A DNA stretch of 64,000 nucleotides. Source: Geosiphon pyriformis (Eukaryota > Glomeromycota > Glomeromycetes > Archaeosporales > Geosiphonaceae). Below, in pieces: positions 1 through 16,083 of this stretch. The stretch is from assembly GCA_016748015.1 (NCBI GenBank), contig JAAOMT010000512.1:398180-462179 (forward strand), in the 5' to 3' direction. The notes beneath the pieces are model-generated. The model was given only the letters and a program-made list of their open reading frames with translations, ran no database searches and had not been told where the DNA came from. Position numbers and translations under genes: made by a program. Numbering within the stretch: the stretch's first letter is position 1; every line of letters begins with the position of its first letter.

Positions 1-282
1 CCAACAGAACTAATAAAATCTCATATGTTATGAGCATTAGTTCCTATTAACAGAGTGTAGAGCAGTGCTCTATAACAATTCTTTGTGTCCTATGTTTTCT
101 TGTTTAAGTCAGTCTTGACAACTTACACAACATCTTTCCTGATTAAGATGAACCATTTGGCTATAAATAAATTGGCATAATCTAAATGCTTAATCTCAAT
201 TATAGTCTTCTGTCAGAGTTCTACCAACTGTATTTTGATCAACTTAATTATTCTAAACTCAAACAATATAGTGTACACAGCC

Positions 283-1033
283 TTAGCTGACATTCCAACA
301 GAAATTTTTTTTACTACCACAATCTAAACACCCAGCATATTTTCTGAGATTGGTATTCACCAAAATTTTTGCACCAGTAGTCTTTTCAAAAGCCTGTACC
401 AAACTTAATTTAAAAGTAAACATTGCTCTAATGATTTCAACAAATTTTGAGAAGATAGACACCTTCCCAAAACCATTGATTTCTGAAAATAATTTTCTAA
501 CCACTATGTATTTTTCTTGAGACATTTTTTCAGCAACTTTATCTAATCCAATATTTAAAGTAAAAAATTTACAAACAGAAATGATAACCAAATTTTTCAA
601 GAAAGAAAAAAGTTTTAGTAAGACATCTGAAAAAACATCATTATTATTACCACTACCTGAGAAGTTAATTTTTTTTAATGGCTCTATCCAATGTTTTTTT
701 AGTTTTGACACACAAACTTTTAAGTACCTAATCAAGATCTCTATAAATAAGAGCACTATTTTTATTATAATTAAAACTGATCTCTTTTACTAGACATTTC
801 TTTTTTATATCAATACTGTCAAACTTAGTGGTGTCACCAGTCTCTAAACTTCATGAATGACCATTCTGAATCTTAGCCAAATCTTTTTTGTTACTAATAT
901 CATCTTTTAAAACACCACCTCTCTTCTTTTTTCTTGACAAAATGGCTTTGAAACTATTACCAGAGCCAGAATTTTTAACAGTTTTTTTTATAACAGCAAC
1001 ACTAAAGTCAACAATGGCTTTGTAATTAAGCAA
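283..1033 (-). mobile_element. Decayed LINE-like retroelement ORF1 (gag-like) remnant
   Basis: Two minus-strand open segments (1033-851 and 756-283) read as parts of one protein separated by a degraded linker. The first has a basic stretch ending KKKRGGVL. The second contains the block GLDKVAEKMSQEK, then VVRKLFSEINGFGK and the end of an RRM-like segment (AKILVNTNLRK). From memory this pattern matches the ORF1-like proteins of non-LTR retroelements that are abundant in arbuscular mycorrhizal genomes. That is recollection, not a search. Many expected Gly, Ala and Asp codons appear replaced by AT-rich codons, so the copy is probably dead. No reverse transcriptase is visible in the window; it could lie to the left, beyond base 1. 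Bases 1-282 hold nothing else I can name. An ordinary small gene is the alternative. Confidence 0.5.
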
Positions 1034-2685
1034 AAACAGTTTGAATTTATTGTATTAAATAGTAAAAAACTTTTTTCAAAAAACTCTTTGAACTTTTTTT
1101 TGGAAATTTGGAATGAAAAAAAAAAAAAAGTTTTTAATTACTATTAATTTTTAAAATAATTGTTGAATGTTTTAAAGAATAATTATAATAAAAAACTAAA
1201 TATTGAAAAAAATATATATTTTTGGTATAGAGTTTTTTTTATGTTTTTAATTTGGGTATTTCTTAAAATTATGTATTATTTTTATTTATTATTTAGATAT
1301 TATTATTAAAGAAATTATTATAATAATATAAGTTAAATGTTTAAATTTGGTTATTAATTTATTATAAATATTGGTTCTAAATTTTAGAATGTGTTGTGTT
1401 TGTTATATGATAAAGTGAAATTTTTTAATTATATTTTTATCTACTTAAAAAATACCATTTTATATAAGAAGTAATTTAAAAATTGGTTATTTACTAGAAG
1501 TTTTTGGTCAGTACTAAAATTTTTCTGTTATTAATAATTATTCAAACTTTTTTATCAAGCTTGTCAAATGTCAGTCTGTATAAAACTTTTTACAAAAATT
1601 TTGTTATGAAAAAATAGTTTAAGAAAATAATATTGATGTTTAAAAACAGAAAAAAGACAGCTTTAATGATAGTAAAATTTGCTCATAAAATTATAGAGTA
1701 TTACAAAATAGTGATGTGAATTTTTAGGTCTAAATTTAAAACAAACATAAAACTAGTAGTTTGGTTAGTAACATAAATGTGGTTTTTGGACTATTATATT
1801 TTTTATTATTTTGCTTTTTGAATAATGTGGTTTGTTTACTTAATATTAATAAACTTTTGCTGTTTATTTTGGTTTTTATAAGTCTTGTTTATTTTTTTCT
1901 AAATTGGATAGTAATATAAAGATATAAATAAGTATGTAATATAGCTTTAATTAGTTCAAATAGCTAATTATATATAAAAAGTATATAAGTTATATTTAAT
2001 TAGAATCTTTTAATTTAATTTTTTGTATTAGATAGCAATTAAATTATACTTGTTAAATAAATAAAAAACAATTGCTATTTTTTAGAATTTTTATTAATAT
2101 TGCAAAAATTTAAAATATTATTAACTATAAATTTGCTTTTTTTTAAGCAATTTTTTTTTACTATTGTTTAAAGTTAAAAAAACAAAAAAACAATTTTTTT
2201 TATTAATAATGCTATTAATTTTTTAAAAATACCAAAAAATAATGTTTTTTTAATATTTTTATTAGTTTAATTATATTAATATTAAATATAGTATTTAATT
2301 TTTTTTGAATATAAATTATAATAATATTTTTGCCAAATTTAGTTTGAATTAATATTTGATTATATTGCTTAATAAAATAAAATTTAATTATATTTTATAT
2401 TTTAAATAGTATAAATTAAAGTTTGTTAATTTTTAATAATATATTATTATGTATTTTAAAATTTATAAAGTTTTTAAAACTGTTTTTGTTTATTAATTAG
2501 TTTTAATAAAAAATAATATTAATTTTTTTTTAAAATTAACAATATAATTATTTAAATATATAAACAAACCTATTTTGTTTTTTAATTTAAAATTATTATA
2601 TTCAAAATTAATATTTTAAAAAAAATTAAGTTTTTAATTAAGTTTAAAGTTTTTAATACTTAATTAATTAACATAATATTATATA
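1034..2685. other. AT-rich gene-free stretch
   Basis: This stretch is almost entirely A and T, with long T and A runs and no open frame above noise. It lies between the LINE-like remnant and the left inverted repeat of the Tigger-like element. I see no gene, tRNA or recognisable repeat in it. Confidence 0.7.
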
Positions 2686-2868
2686 CAGTCAAACCTAAAA
2701 TAATTTATACTTTTAATGAATACAAATTGCTATAGGTTATTACAGATTATGAGTTTTTTTAAGTTTAAGTATATATAGTATACATATAATAAAAATAGAT
2801 ATAATATTATTAAAAAATAAATTTATTTGCATATTCTTATTAATTAGTTTATACAATATTAAAGAAAT

Positions 2869-3252
2869 TTATAAAAGTTGTTTATTTTTGTTTATCTTGT
2901 ATTTTTTTATAAGTTTACTAAATATATTATAAAATTTCTTGATATTTTCAAGCTCTATAAACTGTTCAAAATTTGTAATAGCAGTTAGTACATTCTTAAT
3001 ACTTATTACTTTTTGTATCTTTTGTTTTTCATCAGAGCTATCATGTTTTGTTTTATGATTTTTTATAATATAATTTGCAATCTTATTATTATCTAAATAT
3101 TTCAAAGTAATTATATTATTTTTCTCAGATAGATTTACCAACTTTTTAATTAATAAATATATATAATTTGGATATATACAATTAAACTTTTTGTAACAAT
3201 TTTTAATCTTTTCTAATACTATTTTTTGATTATAATTAGCTATTATTTTCAA
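2869..3252 (-). pseudogene. C-terminal fragment of CENP-B-like transposase
   Basis: This 127-residue open segment is the longest intact piece of the Tigger/pogo transposase. The first half is basic and Asn/Lys-rich. The second half (NVLTAITNFEQFIE, then KFYNIFSKLIKKYK and a short polar tail) matches the conserved C-terminal helix of these transposases, in which an 'ALxNFExFIEQ' helix precedes a basic end. It lies downstream of the DDE remnants on the same strand, as expected for a minus-strand transposase. It should not be annotated as a stand-alone gene. Confidence 0.7.
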
Positions 3253-5309
3253 GTTTGTAGTTTTATTTTGAAAATTGTTATTTGTATTAATTAGAAAAAT
3301 GCTAATTTTATGCCAGCAATAAGTAATTGTTTCATTTAAAATATTTTCTCATGTTTTATAAATTAAATATATTGCTTAAAGTTGGTTAATTGCATAAATA
3401 TTATTAACACTATTATCAAAAAGATCTAATACATGATAAAAAAAATAGTAATAATAATATGTCTTAAAACAATAAATAATTCTAGTATCCATAGATTAAA
3501 TATGTGTTATTAGGTTAAGTACAAACTATTCTATATGAATATTTGTAATAGATTTTATATTATAGTTGTAACTAGCAAATTGTTTACTAATAATAATATG
3601 TTTTGGTTTTTTTTATGCAGCTAATAGTTCCAATCAATAAGTCATTATTAAAAAATATTATCAGTTATTTAAGCATGAGTGTTTAAATAATATTGGAAAC
3701 CAAGTTGCTTTTCTGATTTTTTTGGAAACAGCATAGACATTTAGCATAACCAATAATAAGTAGTAGTAAACACTCAGTTTTATTAGTATTAATTATAAAA
3801 ACAAGTGTTAATTACATTTTTGATTGTTTGATGCCATAATATAGTATTGTAGCAAGACTTTAATTTGGTAATATGACATAAAATAATGCAGCTTTATCCA
3901 TGTTAAAAATATTACATAACCTCTAATCAGCAAGAAGTATTATTACACATACTTATTTATCTTTAATATACTTAATATTAGCTGATAATATATTACCATA
4001 AAAGTAAAGTAAATGCAATCTAATACAGTCTTTAAAGCTTTCAAGCCAGCTATTAGATAGTTTTTGGCATTTATTTTCTGGAATATTCAATTGATTATAG
4101 AACTTTATACTAATAGCTTGAATTATATTTTTAGTAAATGTTATTTTATGTAATTCTGTCTTTTAAACAAAAATAACAAGTGCTTTATTAAAGTTAGTAT
4201 TACTCATAAAAATTAGAGATTATAATAAGTAGATAAAATAGCTAATCAGAAATAAGCATAATAAAAAGAAAAATTACAGGATTTTAGAATTCCAGAATTT
4301 CAGAATTGCAGAATTTCTGTTAAAAAAATTGAAAAATTTTAAAAAATCTTGTATAATACAAATTATGTATATATAGTAAAAGTATTAGAAACAAAAAAAA
4401 AAACTCAGACAAAACAATAGCTAGCAATAACTATTTATCTTATACTTCTCTTTTCAAAAGATAGTTTTTTATAACTTAAAATAAAATTATATTAATATCA
4501 ATAAAATATCTAATTATTATCAAATCTATGTTATTATTACTTGATTAAAAAAATATTAATCTATTTCATATTATCAACACTTTATGTTAATAGAATTTAA
4601 TATTTAACTACACTGAACCAATAGCTTTTGATCATGGCTATTGATAAAATTCTAATTTTTTATTTTTTTTTATTTTTTTTATTTTGTTTTTTTGTTGTTT
4701 ACTAATTAATTAAAAAAATTAAATGCTAAGTATTTAATGTCAAAAATAGTCTAGTAAAAAACTTAAGAACAAGAATAGAAAACTTAAGAATAGCTTATCA
4801 GAAAGACATAACTGCCAAAATAAATTGGTTATTATGTTAAAAAAACCATCAATTAAATTTCTGTTCATTATATAAAAAACTCAACCAAAACTTTTAAACT
4901 CCAAAACCTTTAAAAATTACCAATATTTTCCATTATTGAGCACCAAGTTACAGATTTGTTATTTGTTCTAACATTTTAAATAATGACTTATAATATTAAA
5001 ATTACATATTGTGCTATATATTTGCTAGTTAAATCATATATTATATTTGCTTATGCACAAAAATTTGGTTTATCTTTAACCCAAGCCAAAACTAAAGATT
5101 GTTTTATGTATAAAAAACTGTTTTTCTTAAAGTGTTTTGCAGTTTTTAATTGGTTTTTATTATTTGTATGATATTAATTAAGCATTATAAGTTTATTATA
5201 AAGTGTAATATTTTTACAACTTTGTGAAATACAAACTGAAGAAATAATATGTTTTTTGTTATTAAACATAGTAGAATCAAAAAACAAAAAAAAGTACAAG
5301 TAGAATAAG

Positions 5310-5745
5310 ATTGATCCAAAAATTCAATTTGATTACTTACATAATTAATAATAATTTAAATTTAGAACAATTCAAAACTGATTTAATTATTCACAAAATT
5401 AATAATAATTTAGAACTTGAAACAATTCAAAACTCTGACTTAATTACTCATATAATTGATAATAATTTAGAACTTAGAACAATTCAGAACTCTGATTTGA
5501 TTACTTACAAGATTAATAATAATTTAAAACTTGAAAAAATTCAAAACTTTGACTTAATTACTTATATAATTAATAATAATTTAAAACTTGGGACAATTCA
5601 GAACTTTGACTTAATTATTTACAAGATTAGTAATAATTTAAAACTTAAAACAATTCAAAACTCTGACTTAATTACTTATATAATTAATGATAATTTAAAA
5701 CTTGGACAATTTGAAACTTTGACTTAATTACTTATATAATTAATA
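5310..5745 (+). repeat. 57-bp tandem repeat array, about seven units
   Basis: A unit of about 57 bp is repeated roughly seven times with a few substitutions per unit. Read on the plus strand it is open and encodes a 19-residue repeat of the form TIQN(S/F)DLITYIINNNLKL, which is why a 138-residue frame exists here. The array lies inside the Tigger-like element, near its right end, upstream of the minus-strand transposase. The open frame could be a by-product of a unit length divisible by three; no start context or homology supports a protein. Confidence 0.8.
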
Positions 5746-6026
5746 ATTATTTTGTTAAATAAATGATGTTATATTATCATATAGCATTTTTAATTATGAA
5801 AATATTGGTTTGCTTTACTGCAATTTTATCAAAATTAGCAGAATTTAAACTAAATTTAACATTTAAAATAACTCATACTAATAGTAAAAAGTTATTGGTT
5901 ATTGAATATTACAGATATAAGTTATAAATATAAGAATTTTTTAAATACCAAATTGGTAAATTCAAAATACTATAACTTATTACAAGTTATGAATTATCTT
6001 AGTATAAATTATTTTAGGTTTAACTA

Positions 6027-6929
6027 TATATTAAAATTATTATTTTTTTGGTTTTATATTTTGTAATATTACTTAGTTAATAAATTTATTAAAAATGTTA
6101 ATTATTTAAATTATTCTTTTAACAAAATAAAAGCACAAAATTTGTTTTTTTTGTTCAATTTTAAATAGTTTTAATTGGTTAAATAACTAATTACATATTA
6201 TTTGTAATATAATTTACATTTACTATATAATAATTGTATTATGTAAAATAATTAATGATTGAATTATACTATTTATTGTATTGTTTAATGTTAAACATTA
6301 AAAAAAAATTTAATTAATAAAAAAATTAATACAATAAAATTTTGTGCTTTATAATCAATTTAAAATATTTATTATAAAAATCAAATTTTAATTAACAAAC
6401 TAAAAAATAAAATAATTTTACATCATTTTTGCTGAAAATATGACCTCTTTTTTATATTCAAGGTTTTTTGGTAATATTTATAATTGTTTTTCAAGTTTCA
6501 GGTTCTACTAGCTTCCGAAGTCTTTTTACGAAATCACTCACAAATTTTGGTCATTGTCAGGTGTTTATCCGATGAAAATCAACAATTCCTTTGGCGAAGC
6601 TGTTGTTTGATTCGAATTTTTCATTTAAAGGTTGCAATTTTAATGAAAAATCTCTTGCATGTACTGAACAAAATTTTGAATCGATCTTAAAAGATCTCGA
6701 AAGCATAGTTTTATGTAAAATAAAAGACAAAAGTCTTTTTGAAGGATTTATAAAAAACAAACATTCATTGTATTAGTGAGAATGTATCTGTTGTAGGTAG
6801 TTGTTTTCTCAAATGCTAAATCAATATAACTGGGAATCTCTAAGGATTTTTAATTCCAAGAAAATTGACAAAATGTTCTAAACAAATTAACATTAGATTT
6901 TGTTTGCGTCCTCATTATGAAATAACCAA
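6027..6929. other. Intergenic: AT-rich spacer plus CDC48 3' flank
   Basis: 6027-6420 continues the AT desert. From about 6480 the composition becomes more balanced and short overlapping frames occur on both strands (for example 6591-6776 plus). None has a recognisable domain. The last 150 bases are probably the CDC48 3' untranslated region. Confidence 0.5.
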
Positions 6930-10305
<3,376 letters not shown>

Positions 10306-11162
10306 TGTGAGTGTATATACTTTAAAAAGGTTTTCTTCTCTATAGAATCAAAAGGCACCAAAAATTATTTTATTGAAAAGTACAGAATTTGTGGGCGCAG
10401 TAGTTTTTGGTTTCTTTGGTTGGAAAGGGAGGAGATTTAACAAGCTTTTTATAATTTTTGGTGACTTACAAGTCGGTTCGCTAAAGACCGCGTTTTATTT
10501 GGCCCGGTTGACTAAAGAAGGAAAAGAAAGGGAGTCGAGTATACTGACAAATTTTTTATTATTGCGAGTCACTTTTTATGCTCTTTAACTTAGGGAGTCT
10601 AGCTTACGCAATTGATGACGCAGTCACGTTGCACTGCTCTTTTGATTGACTAGTTGCGTTCGATTTTTTTCGAGTATTGATATTTTGAATTGATGCTAGA
10701 GTACTTTGAAATCGAAGGGACCAGAGAAACCTCCAAGAAAGTAAGGTCATAATGTCAATCTGCGAAAAGCTAATCTTTGCGGATGTAGGGCAAATGATAT
10801 TGTGCTAACACTCTTATTAGCCGAAAGATGCTATTTTAAAAATCATGTTCAAATAAATTCGAGAATATTCCGGTGGGTTCCTTAAAACTTTATTTCGTAT
10901 GTGAAAAGGTTTATTCGGGTGGAAAATCTTCATCGGTGGAATTTTAAGTATTGGAGTTAAATTAGAGGAAACCTCATTTATTTTTTCAAAGAAAATTTAT
11001 AAAATGATCCATATAAGTTTAGGCAACTATATGTCTCATGAAATACAGTCAATGATGTTGTAGACAGTGAGAAAAGCAAACCACAATATGCAGGGAACTC
11101 GTAACATTCTTCGAAAAAGTTATTGAATCATAAAAAAAAGAATGAATATAACCGGAATTCAG
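10306..11162. other. Intergenic between CDC48 promoter side and DML1 3' end
   Basis: This stretch holds the upstream region of CDC48 and the 3' flank of DML1, both on the minus strand. Composition is moderate. A 71-residue plus-strand frame at 10373-10588 has no recognisable domain and no splice support, so I treat it as chance. No clear core promoter element was identified. Confidence 0.5.
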
Positions 11163-13930
11163 TCAATCCTCCTCATAGTTGTCACAGAGATCATGCATAG
11201 TCTCCTTCATAGCAATAAAATCTTCCCCCATCAGGCCTCGAGCTCCATGCCCAAATTCTGGGTACATATCAAAGTGAATGGTTCGAAGAGTACTGTTATA
11301 TTTTTTGAGAAGATGCCATGGTCTCGTTGAGATTGAAAGACGTGACATAGTGGGGACGGAAAAGACTTGGAAGTACGAGAAGAGTAAACGCAAGTGTTTT
11401 AGATGTAAAATAAGGCAGACACTAGATACCTTTCATTCAATATGAATTACCTGGCTGAATTGATTCTCTGCTGATTCCCAAATCCAAAAAATGTATCACT
11501 CATGTGAATGGGGTATTTTTTAAATCACTTAACTCGAACCAAATTAGTCTTGACAAGTACCTTGAATGGTCAACGTAGCCATTTTCAGTCAAATTCCTAA
11601 AAAATTGAGGATAGGAATTGGGGATAGGAAAGGATACTTTGGTTGTATGCCTTTGGGTGTTGTAGTATTGCAACTTTTAGACACTTTATAAGTGAATATT
11701 CACACAAGATTCAAGAAAATTGAAATGAATTACCAAGAAGCATATCTGCCCCCCGTCCTGCCGAATCTCTCAAATATCATGTTTTTGATCTCATTGGAGC
11801 TATTGGGACTAAAAAATTTTATCTAATACATGATCTTTTACTTAATACACTAAAGTATTAATTACGGCAGCCCTTACGTTCCACTAAGACCAAGTGGGAA
11901 AGAATCCGGTATCCCCCTTAAAACGGTGGACTGACCGAACAATGTTATGGCCTTAAGAAAAAGGAGTGAGCGTAGAGATCATGCAAACAAATTTACCTAC
12001 GCCTAAATATGTATTACCGTTCCTTTGTTGACTTTAACAGATAGTTCTTCCAAAAGGTTGTTATTTTGATCGAGTTTATCAGCTACATCCAAACCGCCAT
12101 ACGGTCCAATTGGAAAAGGAAAAGCCGAGGCCAATGTTCCGATATTTGTATTCCCGAGCCAATTTATTTGTGAAAAAAGATTAGTCATTGAGTTAAAATT
12201 ACGTCGTGATCTATGGATATAAACAAGTTAGTGATAACTAAAAGTCACATAGAGAAATGAGGGGATAAAAAAGAAATACCTGAACGGCAAAGAAGCCGTT
12301 TCAATTGCAGCCGAAAGGGTAGCACTAGAATGATAGGGTAAATAGTGCTTAAGAGGAGAAAACGAGTTAGATATCGTAAATAGTAATTTTAATGCCACCT
12401 CGCTAACTCACATTTGGCTGCGTATAATGAGACGTGTCCACGATACTAGAAACCGAAGTGTTTAATGGGATGAATAATGAGGATAATTCCGTAAGATGTA
12501 AAATACTGAAAGCGGAATTCAGAACTTGTTTTTGGTAAATTCTAGCCTTTCATTGACAAAGGCTGTCAATAATCAGATGATATATTAATGGGAAAAGAAA
12601 TAATATTTTTTACTTGTTTAGGTGGTGCCCATCTTTGACTCTCAGCAATTCCAAAAGTCATGATTGCACTTTTAGGATATTCATCACGTAATTGTTCAAG
12701 AAAGCTACTCGCAAAACCTCCAAAGCCCCCCAATATATCAGTCAAAATGTGAAATCCCTAGATAATAAGACCAAGTGAGAGATTAGTTGTGAAACATAAT
12801 AAAATTCCATTTTTTTGAACAGTCACGAAATTATTTGGGTGAACATACCTGGATCCCATCGCATTCTTCCGCGAAGGACCTGAAATTTTCTTCAAAACTT
12901 GCATGTTCCTGTTTAAGCAAGTTTATTAGATTAGAGATTAATTTGAACGAAATACTGCAAATACCAGCCTTTTCGTTTTTGGCGAAAGCATCACACCCAT
13001 AAGAAAAAATATCAAATGGCATAGAAGGGTGACCGAATTGGTATTCAGGGATTTCAATGATGCTTTTTGGATGATAATATATTCTATTAAAGTCTGACCA
13101 CATTTTCACGGATCCTTCCATATTGAAACTCTTTTCGGAAGGTGCTGAGTTCTGAAAATTTCCCAACAGAGAAGCCATTCAAAAATAAGTGTGAAATTTT
13201 AAATTTCAATCAGGCAAAAATAATGGCGTATATATGCCTCCTCAGTCTCTAGATTTTTTAAGAATTCATTTTTTTCATAAGGGACCTCTATGAGAGGTTC
13301 AATATTCGAATTCCTAAAAATTGGCAGTAGATGATTAAACTTTTGTAAAGCGCAAGATTTCACCAAATATTTTAGCATATATATCACAAACCAGATCTCC
13401 CCCTCCTGAAGTATTTGTTCTTGGGGGTTATATCCAAGGTAACTATTATCTTCATAAACATGATTTATTTTTCTTAAAGAGCCAAAACCACCTAGATAAA
13501 ATGTTGAAATTTGTCAAGGAATCTTTGCTATATAAATCCAATCGAGAACTTACACATACCTTTCAGGTCAAAAATCATCAGCCTGGGCGAATAAGTTTCA
13601 ATACCCTGTCGTTAATAGGGAATTCTCACTAATTGTTAAGATCAAACATGAACATAGTAAATTTGATATTTTAATCTTACCCGTGGGGTAATACCCGTAC
13701 GGAACATTACATCATGCAAAATTTCTGGCTCCTCTTGAGCAAGAGTATCATCGTAAGTAAAATAAGCTTCCTGAAAAAAAGCAACATAACTCTGAGTCAA
13801 TCGTATCAATTAGGTGAGAATAGCCGAATTAATTAGAAATGAACAATTATTTATAAACCTGGGTATTCCAAAAATGCGTTCCGACAAAATTGGGGAACTC
13901 ACCAAACTGTAAAGTAATTATTTCGTGCAT
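11163..13930 (-). CDS. DML1: Dml1/Misato homologue, mitochondrial inheritance
   Basis: Misato/DML1 proteins have a tubulin-like fold and are needed for mitochondrial distribution and mtDNA partitioning. The N-terminus MHEIITLQFGEFPNFVGTHF is the diagnostic Misato start. Further markers are LMIFDLKG, VKMWSDFNRIYYHPKSI, FAEECDGIQ-GFHILTD, GGFGGFASSFLEQLRDEYP, HYLPYHSSATLSAAIETASL and TVLRGIP. Exons: 13930-13859, 13770-13681, 13605-13560, 13491-13392, 13313-13238, 13151-12849, 12757-12614, 12546-12412, 12347-12280, 12210-12018, 11951-11878, 11808-11734, 11596-11561, 11470-11451, 11365-11163. They join in frame to 544 residues (family about 475-570). The fifth intron starts GC rather than GT. The penultimate coding piece is a 20-nt microexon, and the 11.45-11.6 kb structure is the least certain part. 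A 75-nt span inside 13151-12849 might be an unrecognised intron, since it is in frame either way. Confidence 0.93.
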
Positions 13931-15420
13931 ATTAAATAAATTCTGAAACGTGAAAGCCTTCTAATTCAATAATAATTAAAATTTTTAAATATGATATCAA
14001 AGTTTCAGCCTTTGAAACTTTGCAAAGCTAAAAAGCTGAAAGAGATAGAAAATTTTTCAAGAAATAAAGATTTAAAAAAGATTGGTGGTCGGATATATCT
14101 AATAAAAGACAAGTTTGGTCCGCCAATAATGAGAAGTATGACTTCAAAAGCCGGATGATTAAAAATGAGATCGACTATGTCAAGCCATATACTGAGATGT
14201 AATTGGTTCTAACGCAATCTAAATTGTTAATAACTCTTGTCACGGAAAAAAAAAAAAAAAAACCTGGGAAATGTTTACGTGCTCATAATTGTCAATCATT
14301 TAGTTTATGGTTTCAGAAATTGAAGGCATTGAGTTTCAGTTTTATCAATCTCAAGGATGTATTGTTTATTTTTAAATTCAGTAATTTTAAGTTGTTTAAA
14401 AAAAAATATTGGAAAGGTAAGCTGTTCAGGATATAATTTTTGGTCAAATGAAATTTTTTGATTTCGCATTTAATGGTAAATTATGCAAATTGTTCAGTTG
14501 TAAGTTTTTTTTTTTTTTCTAAATTTGAATTATCAACTCGATACCAAGCCTTGATTTTAAAAAAAAAATTGCCACATATTTGAATTCAAAGAATTTTTGA
14601 GAAAAAAGTTTTTCATTGTAACCCAAAAGATTAGGAAAGAAAAAGGTTTTTTAAGCTGATCGAACATTGAGATTGAATTACTTTTTTTTCGAAGCGAAAT
14701 ATTTTCAATTAGGAATGATCTTTGAAACTTCCAAAGAGTGGTTTTTAAGAATTTATATTTTGAAACTGAAACTAAATCCAAAATATTTAGGTGTATTTAA
14801 AATACCCTTTTCAACTCAAATTTTTCAATTCAATGAGAATATTTCGATAACCTAATATTTCATGATATTAGGAAATATTATAAAATTCGGGTTTGAATTA
14901 TTTCGAATTAGCTTCACTGAATATTAAGATTTTTTTGCTTCCAGAAATTTCTTGATTTCATTTGATCGGCTTCGACTAATGAATCAGTAGTTTTTTTGGG
15001 AAAGAAATAAAATGTTGTTTTTCATAGAAGATTCTGGAAATCGGACCATCCTAAACTAAGCTAGACTTTATTCAACAAATGGCGCGAAAGAACAGGACCA
15101 CGTGAAAAGCCGCATTGGTCTGATTAAAAAACATAAACAATAGTTTTTCAGAATGTTCAGAATTCAAAAACTATTTCTTACTTCAAAACTGTAGCTGCCA
15201 GTTTTTAGTTTTTTAACTTGATTTGTTTTAAGGTAGGGTATCAATAATAGATCAATTTCATGTTAAAAAGCACTGTTGAAAAAATTTATTCTAAAAATAA
15301 CCTTATAGTCACTAGTTCTTGGTGAAAGTCTCACTTTAAGTTTATCGAAACACGGGAATACTTAATATCAGTCAAAACCCCTATTATAAAAAACTATTAT
15401 TAAGTGAAAACCTGCGAAAA
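13931..15420. other. Divergent intergenic region DML1 / F-box gene
   Basis: About 1.5 kb between two divergently transcribed genes, so it should hold both promoters. It is AT-rich with an A16 run near 14246-14263. Several short frames on both strands (14203-14436, 14557-14855) lack domains and overlap each other, and are probably noise. No gene is visible. Confidence 0.55.
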
Positions 15421-16030
15421 ATGGAATCAAATATTAGAACACCAATGAAATCGATTAATATCATTAACAATAATTCACCAACAAGAATTCAACAACAAAT
15501 ATCCCCGGTAACTGCCGTAATTAAAACTCCTGAACTTGTTCTCCACATTTGCAGTTTTCTACCAACACCCGATCTTCTCAATGTGCGTAATGTCTGCAGA
15601 CAATGGCACGAACTGATTAATATTCCTAGTCGTTTCGTTAGTTATCTCAATTACCTTTGCACAAAAACTCCTACAATTTATATCCTCAAAGAAAGAAATT
15701 ACAACAGCGAAGAACATGTGAATAAAACTATTGGTGTATTTACCGATGAACGAACAGCCAGGAACGCTATGATTCGAAATCATAAGGAATTCATGCTAGA
15801 AATGGAATTTCATTATTCTTCTCATGTTGATGGTTGGTATAAACGAAGTGCTCGACCGTTAGAGCCGGGTGATGATGAATGCACGTATGAATGGTATTTG
15901 GAGAAATATGAAGATGTAGTTACGAAACGGGATTTAAATGATGAAATAGAGTATGATCCGGAATGGGTTGCTACTGATAGTGAGAGTGATGATGATGACA
16001 ATGACAATGACAATGACAATGACAATGACA

Positions 16031-16083
<53 letters not shown>

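Larger units (their letters stand above)
2686..6026 (-). mobile_element. Complete but decayed Tigger/pogo (CENP-B-type) DNA transposon
   Basis: The left end at 2686-2710 starts CAGTCAAACCT and the right end at 6002-6026 is its reverse complement with two differences, both G-to-A. The ends are flanked by TA, the usual Tc1/mariner-pogo target duplication. Inside, the minus strand carries a wrecked transposase. A CENP-B/Tc5-type helix-turn-helix stretch (LNIPENKCQKLSNSWLESF) lies around 4110-4020. A DDE-domain stretch (NMDKAALFY, then SLATILYYG and LLLIIGYAKC) lies around 3925-3700. A C-terminal tail (ALTAITNFEQFIE-like) lies around 3020-2940. Stops interrupt it repeatedly. Family members normally read NMDETGLFY at the DDE motif, so one catalytic-region acidic residue is lost. 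The GC-to-AT direction of change suggests repeat-directed or deamination-driven decay. Length is 3341 bp. Confidence 0.85.

Noticed and set aside
4286-4316. Repeated CAGAATTT-like 8-mers as a regulatory array
   Set aside because: Three degenerate units within the decayed transposon; too little to separate from chance.
5311-5727. 138-residue repetitive ORF as a real protein
   Set aside because: It is the translation of a 57-bp tandem repeat inside a dead transposon; the open frame follows from unit length, and there is no good start context or homology.
6484-6776. Small ORFs next to the CDC48 3' end
   Set aside because: Short overlapping frames on both strands with no domain; more likely 3' flank, though codon use on the plus strand is not absurd.
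10373-10588. 71-residue ORF in the CDC48 upstream region
   Set aside because: No domain and it lies in the expected promoter region.
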